Shown in pieces: positions 55,542 through 64,000 of a stretch of DNA of 64,000 nt. Each line of letters begins with the position of its first letter. Positions within the stretch are counted from its first letter, which is position 1. The notes beneath the pieces were generated by a model. The model was not told the origin of the DNA, made no database searches, and saw only the letters and a program-made list of their open reading frames with translations. The position numbers and the translations under genes are program-made. Source of the stretch: Fremontodendron californicum (taxonomy: Eukaryota; Streptophyta; Magnoliopsida; Malvales; Malvaceae); contig JAULJL010000010.1 of NCBI GenBank assembly GCA_030761205.1, positions 8,837,241 through 8,901,240 on the forward strand, in the 5' to 3' direction.

Positions 55542-55984
55542 GGATGAAAAGTTTCTGAAGACTAATAATAATGATTTAGGCGGGAATTGAATGAGAGCTT
55601 GAACAATGAGAAATATGGCTACCATATCAGTTTGAAATTTCTTCGTAGACAAGTCAAAATCTTTTCTTTTTCTTAGTTTTATCTGTGGAAGTTGATACGA
55701 ATAAGTCGGTGTTTAAAAGATCTTCATTAGATGTGAATTCCAAGGGCGACCAATCATCGTTAATTGCGATTGGTATCGATTAGTCCTGTCCATTCACGAT
55801 TAGTCCGGTCCATTCACGACCAAAGACAAAGGACCGAATTAAATTTTTTAATTTGGGACCAAAGTTTATATTTAATATTTAGCGATGAAACTATAAATTT
55901 TTATTTTTATATGAATTTGTGTAAAATTAAATTTTATATAAATATTAAAAAGAAATTCAAAACTTTGGGATTTCGTTTCTAGAT

Positions 55985-56175
55985 TTGATAATTTATATTT
56001 GTGTCGCGTTCGTATTGTTTTTTCATGTTGAAGGTGTAATATATTTATATAAATTTTGACACATTAATAATTTTTTTTATATAAATTTTGACGCATTCGT
56101 ATATTCGTATCATGTTTGTATTATTTTCTTATATCATATCATATTTTATATTGTATTTTAAATTTTTTTATCGTA
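55985..56175. repeat. Fragment related to the Helitron interior repeat
   Basis: TTGTGTCGCGTTCGTATTG, ATAAATTTTGACACATTAATAA and CGTATCATGTTTGTATTATTTT words follow the same order as in 46860-47660. It is probably a remnant of the same family. Confidence 0.55.
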
Positions 56176-57506
56176 TTTATTACATTTTTTATTTGGAGTA
56201 AGTTGCATATAGGAGTCACTGGCAAGGGGCCATGGCTAACTATTGACTAATGCCATTGTCAATAGAACTGGCAAGGTTTTTCCAGGTATTCTGGCTCCCC
56301 GACCCAGTGGTATTGTTGCCCATAATTTCTGTAAAACTTTATTTGAATTACATATATTCTTTTCAATTTCAACCTTCATGATTACACTCAAAAGTATTAT
56401 TATGTCTATTAACTCCATTAATGTTAGCTTAATTTGTTATTTGCTTCTTCATTAATGTCTCAAATTTAAAGAATTTAAAAAATGACTAATTCTTCTTACA
56501 TTTTGTTCTGTTTACACAACTTTTGCACCTTTCTTTGCAACTTCTGTCTTGACCAAATTTGTGGGCTTTTAGCAATGATAAACTGCTTTGAAAATGGAAT
56601 TTGGTTTGAGTAATCTAAAATCTTAATTGATCTTTAAATTAAATTTTTTTTACAATTGTGTGCATGCATGGGCATAATTTGTGGCATGTTAACTTATTTT
56701 TTAATGCATTTTAACTTCTAAGTGTTGTATAATCCCTATTTAATCAACCTAATAGAGTCTATAATTTTGTTGTTAAAAATATTCTTTATCACATCCATCC
56801 TCTACTAGTAACATTAATCAGAAATATATAACAATTCAAAAAACATATATATATTTTTATTTTTTATAGAAAAATTATCTCATACGATAGAGTTTTTAAA
56901 TTTTATTTTCTTTACGAACTCTTTTTATATTAAAAAAAAAAATGACCCATCGTGTTAACAAAGTAACATAGTGATAATTAACGTTAACACTGCACGTTGT
57001 AATAAATAAAATATTTATTTTTCTATAAGATAGTGTAATTTGAACCATTCAAATTCAAAATAAAAAGAAAATAAAGTGGTCTTCTTCTAATCATTGCCAT
57101 TCCAAATATTGAACAATTGAACCAATTAGAGGGAAGTCAAGTCTTCTTCTTTCCTTCCCAATCTGTTTCCTTTTTTTTGTTCTAATTTTTTATCAAAGCT
57201 TTTGAATAGTTGGAAGAGAAAGAATTTAAAAGTTGGGTAAAACCCAAGACTTTGAATGATGCTAGTCTATACATACATAAAGTAAAAGCCTAAGGAGGTT
57301 AGGGTTCAAGTTGGTACATAATTTAGAAGATTGAAGATAATAATAGTATTGACACAGTCAAATTACTCATCAACAATTAAAAAAATATATATGAACAAAC
57401 AAAATAAAACAATTATAAATGAGTTCGCAGTTTGAGAATAAATAAAAAAATTGTGAATTTTGAAATTCGAATAATTTTTCTTTTAATCGACTTAGGGTTT
57501 TTTTAG

Positions 57507-57535
57507 ATTCCAACGCACCTCTGATGCGTTGGAAT
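57507..57535. repeat. 11-bp perfect hairpin
   Basis: ATTCCAACGCA (57507-57517), a 7-base loop, then TGCGTTGGAAT (57525-57535). It is followed by further paired CACCTCCA/TGGAGGT words to 57630. Role unknown. Confidence 0.7.
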
Positions 57536-58376
57536 TATTTTGATTTTGTGTCTCCCTCACTGACTGCACCTCCACTAGAGGTGCCTTTGGATCACCTCCA
57601 GTGAAAGTGCTCCACTGGACTGGAGGTTCAGTCTAGATTGGACCTTAGTAATCTTTATTTAGTCATCAATATATTCATGATTTTTTTAATTGATATATAT
57701 ATATATATATATATATATATCAAACTAACTAAACCAATTATTCTTATTTTTAAAATATCATGAGAAAAATTAATTTTTCAAAGAAAAATATTTGAAGAGT
57801 TCTAAATTGAAATATTTTAAATCTTACTTTTATGGAATTTAAATGTACACAATATTTTAGAAAATAATTATATATCAAAATTGATGTTATTTTGAGGAAA
57901 ATTAAAATTACTTAAAACAAAAACAAAATAGTTGAAATGAGCAAGTGTGATTTTCAACAACAATATTTAGAGAAATAGTACAGTAAATTTTTTTTTCTTT
58001 TTTTTTTTTAATAACAAAAAATATATATTATTGTTTTGAGTTCAAAGTCTTTGGTATTAGTCCTGGATTTTGATGCGTGAAATTTCCAAAATCAATGGAG
58101 AATATTAATATGCCACAAAATAAGGGCTCATTTTAACGTAAAAGATATAAATGGATAATATTTTAATGTGGTAAAGAAACAGATATTAATGATTTTCATC
58201 CAAATAAAAAGATAATATTTTAAAAGCTCAATTAAGTACTATAAAGAATATAAAAAATAAAAAACCAACTTAGTTCGTTTGATTCGATTTTTTTTTTTTT
58301 TAATTCTTTACCATCAAATCAAACTGGTGTAATAAATTTTAACCATTCAAAGTTAATCAATAAACTTAATAATGTC

Positions 58377-58905
58377 GGAGCAAGATCATCCACTGTGATG
58401 TCAAGCCTCAGCCTCACAACGTAGTGATCGATGGATGAGACTTGGACAGCCAAAATCTTGGATTTCGGTCTCTCCAAGTTGTTGAAATCTGATCAAACAA
58501 GAACCTACACAACACCAAGGGGAATAGAGGCCCCTGAGTGGTTCAGTAATAACACACCCATCGCTGTAAAAACAGATGGCTACATAACTTTGGTTTGGTT
58601 TTATAAAAGCAGAGGAGGCTATGGAGCCCCTGAGTTGTAGGAATAACATGGACATAATAACAGCCAAAGAGGATGAAATACTACTAATGGATTGCGCTGC
58701 GAGGCTAATGAACTAAGAAAGGTAGTTGGGAAAGAGGAGGTGAACTTGGAAGAATTGGAGAAAACGGGTGAAGAAGCATTCAACTCTGCTCTGGCGTGTC
58801 CAAACAGAGCAAGCATTAATTGTGCGCTTCAATGAAGTCTGTTGTTTGAAGGGAATGTATTGTTGGCACACCACTTGACTTCCCCCACCAATTTATTCAA
58901 TCAAG
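58377..58905 (+). pseudogene. Decayed G-type lectin receptor kinase fragment
   Basis: It starts in the catalytic loop (KIIHCDVKPQ), then after a frameshift continues MDETWTAKILDFGLSKLLKS, TPRGIEAPEWFSNNTPIAVK and a broken GY segment. Later comes ELRKVVGKEEVNLEELEK and an eroded C-terminal MKSVV...PPP region near 58830-58900. The order matches the kinase domain at 53105-53600, but on the opposite strand and without the lectin part or ATP-binding lobe. It has multiple stops and frameshifts. Confidence 0.85.
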
Positions 58906-60089
58906 TAGGGTAAATAGCATAACAAGTCTGTCTGCTTAAGATCCATCATAACATGTAATGGCTGTTTGTGGTGCAATGGCACATCAAAGAACGTCAATGA
59001 AGCTTGACGACTATCAAGTGTATTAACAAAGAAGAAACTGCTGCAGCAGCGTTCAAATATCTCTTTTAGTAAATCTCTACCCTACAGCCCCCCTCTGGAC
59101 ATCAATCTCACCACTCATTGCAAACTGCCAGCTGATATCATCTGGGATTTACAACACTGTTGCCCATCTTTCATCATAACTACAAGCATCTAATACAATG
59201 GTCATTTTTCAAAAAAAGCTGCAACAACAGCATCAACCTGTTTTCCCTTTCCCAAGAAAATATTTTCTCATGCAGTCCTGTATATGATTCATACATGTGG
59301 AGATATCATATACACCATTCCTATCATCTCAAATGAATGACCTAATGAATGGATGCATTAATGCAAAGAGGTTATACCATCTAATTTGCATATAGATTTG
59401 GGTCACATGAAAAAAAGAATTTCTTTTTAGATAGTAAATCCTGGCAGTCCAAAATCCGCAAATGTAGTACGAGTTTGACATGGAGAAAACTATAACAATA
59501 GAGCAGGCAATGCTGACAAGAAAACTATAACTAGATCTAGTAGAGTGGCTGCCCCAAATATCCATTCAAACATCAAACTGAGGATAAATCCTTCTTGATA
59601 CCAGCATAAGTATAAAGCTAAAGTTTCAAATGGAAGAGGGGAGAGTAATAGCAACCCAAAGATTACTTTTGGAGTACCGAAGTAGGAAAAAATCACCACT
59701 CCACTGCCAAAGTCACTGGCCATCATCCAAGCTAACTCTAGTTAATACCTTCAAACTACCTTCAAACAAACTCAATGAAAAACAAATATAAAAATGATAC
59801 CAGTTGACCACATGCCTTTGGATCATGATGTACACATTGTAGCCAATACAAAGTGACAAGTGATTCTGTGTAGGGGGGCCTCAAAATTTTGAAAAATTGG
59901 AAGAGTTATATTTTCCAGCCAATTGGCTCTCAATTTGCTCGCATAGAATGTGAAAACTTAACCCACGCTGATATAGACTTAAAGCGAGTACATCTAACAA
60001 GTAGCAATCCCTGTGTTACTGCAGAGAATTACCTCAAATATGAACAGGCACAAATCCCAATCAGCTTTGTCCTTCAAGTCCATCTATAA
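58906..60089. other. Region without a supported gene
   Basis: 3' flank of the unidentified gene on the minus strand. The hydrophobic minus-strand frames at 59329-59726 overlap each other in different frames and lie beyond the stop codon of that gene, so I do not call them. Confidence 0.4.
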
Positions 60090-61399
60090 TCACTTGATCT
60101 TTCTAAGAGTATTAACGAAAGTATAACTGGAAAATGAAATGAAAAGCTTGCGGAACCTGCAAAACCAACATTCAAAAAATTAATATACCAAACAGCTACA
60201 CTATGTTCCAGAAAGAAAATGCTGAATCAAGGAGATGATACAGAGACCTATAATGAGGAATCTGTTATGATTAATCTAGGAGTTATATTCATAAACAAAA
60301 AACATGAAAGTTAATTTCAGAAAGAAAATGAGAAGAAATGGAGTTGATTAATTTTCATAACAACCATTGGCCACGCCCAATCCTATTTATTTAGAATTTA
60401 TTGGGAAGCATACATACCAAACCCATTGGCTTGAGTGTTGTGCCATTGCAAGGAAGCTCTTCTGTGGATCCTCATTAAGCAAGCAATGCATTACTCCACT
60501 TGGATGTAGCATGGAATCTAAATTTGACATCCAAATGTCAAGCAGCCCACTATACTTGCGCAATATGTTTATACTCACCTAAAAACAAACGAGGGTAGAA
60601 GGAAAGAAGTGTCATAATTCAGAAAAAGAGAAAAACCCACAAATAATATAATATGTTAAATCATATAAAGGGTTCTTTCTCCTTCACTTCTCGATGCAAT
60701 AACTTTGCTAACCACCTCTCATTTCTAGAGTAAGTCAACAAGAAAATCATTTGATTGGAGTCCAGAAAACAAAGAAAGAAAGTAGTTTCGACTTGAATTT
60801 AGATCATTTGAAAGGGGAGAAATGACAAGAAAGAGAGTTCAGTAGTGGCAAAATTAATGCTAGTAAATAATAATCATGAAAAAATTAGTAGGTAAATTTG
60901 TACAAGAATTGAAAGCAGTGTTGTTTTTCAGGAAGGCAAAGCTTGTACACAGACAGGTCAACATGTACAGAAGCAGCTACAAGACCAAAACCAGAAACTA
61001 TTCGTGTTTACCTCTTCTTTCCCTATTGCTTTTTAACCTTTATGATCAGCAATGGATTAGTGTAAATAAAATTTTCAAGGCGTACAAAAAAAAATTCAGG
61101 GCATATCAATACCCTGAAATTTTATACAGTTAAACAATCTAAGGAAGAAATGAACTGAGATTTGAAAATGAAGTTTGTCAAAAATAAATAAATAAAGAAG
61201 CAAAATTTTCATCAGTCACTCAGCTTTGAACCAAATTAGCAACCAAGAAAAAGAAAGAAACTAAAGGGAAAATGGGAAAAAGTATTTTGCTGAAGCTAAT
61301 GCCACCTTCGACAGGATATGTAAAAAAAAAATGGTAGAAAGGCAACTTACAAGTTCAAAGGCTTCAATATTTCTTGGTGAAGAATCATGCAAGAACTTG
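60090..61399 (-). CDS. Unidentified gene, last three exons
   Basis: Three exons fit by splice sites and phase: 61399-61351 (acceptor TATGCACAG, donor GTAAGT), 60578-60418 (acceptor TTTGTTTTTAG, donor GTATGT) and 60156-60090 (acceptor GGTTTTGCAG), ending in TGA at 60092-60090. The joined peptide includes KFLHDSSPRNIEAFEL, VSINILRKYSGLLDIWMSNL, DSMLHPSGVMHCLLNEDPQK, SFLAMAQHSSQWVW and FRKLFISFSSYTFVNTLRKI. It looks like a genuine conserved protein end, but I cannot name the family. Upstream exons were not found and may lie further right or outside the window. The first visible exon begins in phase 2, so the gene certainly continues upstream. Confidence 0.65.
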
Positions 61400-61835
61400 C
61401 TGTGCATACAAGAGTAACAAGACCAAAAAAAAAAAGTAAAAAATAATTCAGAAGACATTTATGGTGATAAATAGTATCAAAATTATAGCTTAGAAATAGC
61501 CAAGAAAAGATAATGCATGCACAAGAAAGATTACAGATGATAGATAATTTCCTTCAATGCATGCACAGAACTTTCTCAAGTACATGCAGTCGTACATATG
61601 GTATAACTGAATGGTTAAAACCTAAATGCAGGATGATTGAAGAACCTAAATCCTTAGTGTGATGTTTTTCTATGAAGCTTGAAAAGCTCAAAAGAATCCA
61701 GGCATGCACTTCCTTCCTAGGAGAGACACTAATGATATATCACCAATGGCAGATCTTGGAATTTGATTTTGGGGGGGTAATTAAAATACTAATTTGGCTA
61801 ATATAAAAGAAAAATACGGGCAAGATGTGTTGTAC
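61400..61835. other. Probable intron/upstream sequence of the unidentified gene
   Basis: No exon with good splice sites was recognised. The sequence is AT-rich and not repetitive. Confidence 0.35.
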
Positions 61836-62382
61836 CCAATGTTATCAATACGGCCTGTACATCTAGGACTATATATCATTTTGCTTTTCGTAACGGTCCA
61901 TACCAGGTGTACCGGTCGTTTCATTCCATACAAGATTTTCTCTCCTTTTTACTTTTCTTTAATCGTTTCACTTATTTGATTCTTTTAATCAATTCCTAAT
62001 GTTTTCTCTCTCACAATCATTTTTATTTTTTTTCATAATTTGATCCAAAAATAAAATATGTTCATTAAATTAGGTTATTTAACTTGTTTAATAATAACTT
62101 ACTATGTTTTCCTAATATTTTTATATTTATTTCATTTATTTGATGTTTGAAAACTTTCGATAATATTTTTTATTATATAATTTTGTATTTGCATATAAAC
62201 ATATAAATATTTATCTAATGGAGGTATTTTTTATGTGTATATATATTTTATAGACAAAATATTAGATTTAGATAATATCGGTAAATCCAAAAGGTTACAC
62301 CAAAACATACTGGTATCAATGCATACCTACCCTTTTGAGAGGGAAACCTAAACGTTTACCGGTACAGTACAAATAACCTTGG
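61836..62382. mobile_element. hAT-like MITE with CCAATGTTAT ends
   Basis: Left end CCAATGTTATCAATACGG at 61836; on the other strand from 62382, CCAAGGTTATTTGTACTG. Subterminal words CGGTCCATACCAGG / CCGGTACAGTAC and GGTATCAAT are also partly inverted. Flanks TTGTAC and TCGTAC nearly match. The end resembles that of the element at 50323 (shared TGTTAT(C/T)AA). No coding. Confidence 0.5.
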
Positions 62383-63282
62383 TCGTACACATTTGACATT
62401 AAACAACAGGGGTCACCACCAATAATAAGAGTTGAATCTAAAACCATTTATAGGCGAAGAACTTACCGATTAAACCAATCGATTGTTGGTGATTTAGTCT
62501 TGTTGAGGAAGCTTGAAAGTCAATTTGACTTTTTTTAAGTTTACATAATCATGAGTTATGACTTAAAACTTGTGACAATATTTTTTTAAGAGTTTTTAAA
62601 TAATGATTAGTGGATACAATAGAGATATGAATTTAACTCCTATTAAATTATAATGCACTAAAATTTCGTTATTAGACCACTAAAAGATAAAGTTAAAAAT
62701 TTAGATTGGAGACCAATTTAAATCAATTTAATATAAATATATATATTAAGTTTTCTAAAATTTTTGGGAGGGCCAAGGCTCCCTCAGGCTCTCCTTATGA
62801 GCTGCCTCTGTATATCACTTTTTGAAACAACAAATTAATATTGCCCATGTTTCCATACATCTCGAGCACATTACTTTTCATACAGTTTCTTCTTGGCCAT
62901 TCCACAACATGAGCTCTCCTCTTGGCTGAGAGGTGAACCCCAAGTGCTACAGATAGCCCGCTATTCTTCATTTAAAAAGGCAGCTTGAGGAACTCTTAGG
63001 ACTCTAAAATCTTTCATATGTTCAGAATCACTTTCAAGGCATTCACCACATTCTTCGGTTCTCCACTAATTTCTCTCTTGCAAGCCAGACTGTTTTCCAT
63101 CTCATCCATTTCATGCAAGACACCAATGAAGAAGGTCCAAAGTGTTCTTATGCAGTTACACCAGTCTAGCAAAGTTTTGGTAAACTAACTTTGAATTCTG
63201 CTACTTGGCTTAAGAAATGCAACTTCATCATATCTAGACAGACATAGACCATATTACGCTATCATGTTCTCTTTTCAACTAT
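62383..63282. other. Region without a supported gene
   Basis: AT-rich to ~62800. 62820-63240 is of more balanced composition but shows no open frame, splice-supported exon or RNA gene that I can defend. Confidence 0.35.
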
Positions 63283-63930
63283 GAAGCACGGGTACGTGGT
63301 TTTTGAAGGTGTACCCGTACCTGGTACGTACCTGGTACGGGTACGCTTGGGGTACGCCTGGGTACGTACCAGGTACGTACCTGACTTTAATAAAATAAAA
63401 AAAAAGTTGGGTACGGCTGGATACGCCTGGGTACGGCTCAAGTGACTTGGGTACGCCTTTTGGCCAAATTTATTGCCCTAAACCCATTTTTTTTCTTTAT
63501 CAACAGCTCAACAACAACTTCTTTTTTTCTTTATCAGTCGACAACCAATTTCCCTTCCCTCTTTTCTTTTCAATTTCATTGTCGATTGCCCCTTTTTTCT
63601 TTTCTTTCATTGTCGATTGGCTCTTCTCAGTCCCTCCTCAGTCCTCACTTCGACAGTGGTGGGTTCGGCGATTGCTCCCTCAATCCCTCCTCAGTCCTCA
63701 CTTCGACAGCCATAGCTCATAGCCTCCAAATGTATGTTTTTGAGATGTTGTCATGTTGAACAATTTAAGCTCCTTTATGTGAAATTTGTGTGTTTTATCT
63801 TTTATAATATGTTGTGTCATATGTGAAATTTCAGTTATATATATATAATATTAACGTACCCGTACCTTAATTTTTTAGAATTTGCCGTATCCCGTACCGG
63901 TACCGGGTACCGTACCCGTATCCATGCAAC
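63283..63930. repeat. GGTACG-rich element with inverted arms
   Basis: The left arm (63289-63450) is built from GGGTACG/GGTACGTACC words, many KpnI- or palindrome-like. The right arm (63854-63930) has CGTACCCGTACC, CCGTACCGGTACCGGGTACC and CGTACCCGTATCCATGCAAC, roughly the reverse complement of AGCACGGGTACG at 63284. The ~400-bp interior is pyrimidine-rich. It looks like a non-autonomous DNA element; target duplications are not evident. Confidence 0.55.
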
Positions 63931-64000
63931 GTAGCTTTTCAAATAAAAATTTGACAAATAGGCGAGGTTCTAAAGCAAAATATAACACATGGACTCTATC

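Larger units (their letters stand above)
55542..58376. other. Intergenic AT-rich region between the kinase gene and the kinase fragment
   Basis: Contains a tandem GATTAGTCC(T/G)GTCCATTCACGA pair at 55780-55820, a repeat related to the Helitron interior (55985-56175), (AT)n near 57695-57720 and an 11-bp-stem hairpin at 57507. The frame near 56243-56455 has no homology I recognise. No gene is supported. Confidence 0.45.

Noticed and set aside
56236..56455. Complementary small ORFs near 56.3 kb
   Set aside because: Short, open on both strands, no recognisable family and no regulatory context.
59329..59726. Two hydrophobic minus-strand frames that look like membrane segments
   Set aside because: They overlap in different frames, lie downstream of the stop at 60090, have no convincing splice acceptor, and the composition follows local T-richness.

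Overview
This window is nuclear DNA of a flowering plant, most likely a eudicot. The evidence is nested Ty3/gypsy LTR retrotransposons with plant tRNA primer-binding sites, a G-type lectin receptor kinase, GT-AG spliced genes and abundant plant MITE/Helitron-like sequence. I cannot name the species. There is no bacterial or viral gene organisation and no CRISPR.

About three quarters of the window (1 to ~46.7 kb) is one nest of retrotransposons. (1) 1-3901: 3' end of an Athila-like element on +, with its 3' LTR at 1876-3901, inserted in a tandem array. (2) 3902-16948: a minus-strand Tat/Ogre-like element with an intact gag, a second gag-C-terminus-like ORF, no visible pol, a tRNA-Arg PBS and a 4.6 kb 5' LTR; it sits inside the 3' LTR of the next element. 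(3) 16949-44660: a second, decayed minus-strand Tat/Ogre-like element (ORF1, gag, PR, RT and IN remnants, tRNA-Arg PBS, 3' tandem array). (4) 20985-32176: a complete, young Athila-like element on the minus strand, inside element 3, with ~1.5 kb LTRs, a GACCC target duplication and a tRNA-Asp PBS. (5) 44661-46668: a plus-strand Tat LTR fragment lying head-to-head with element 3.

The most interesting object is the young Athila-like element. Between integrase and 3' LTR, where Athila elements may carry an env-like gene, it holds two intact intronless ORFs in the element's own orientation. One is a cytokinin-activating LOG-type phosphoribohydrolase (23463-24110). The other is an unrecognised 178-aa basic protein with a four-cysteine cluster (24471-25007). 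This looks like host-gene capture by a retrotransposon. Its gag-pol is broken by one in-frame stop, one frameshift and one lost RNase H catalytic residue.

The right part (46.7-64 kb) is gene-bearing. It holds a Helitron-like element (46673-47889); a three-exon UPF0235/DUF167 gene with a missing start codon and a frameshifted end (about 49.5-52.1 kb); an intact single-exon G-type lectin receptor kinase (53105-55435, -); a decayed kinase fragment of the same family (58.4-58.9 kb, +); the last three exons of an unidentified minus-strand gene (60090-61399); and several non-autonomous DNA elements.
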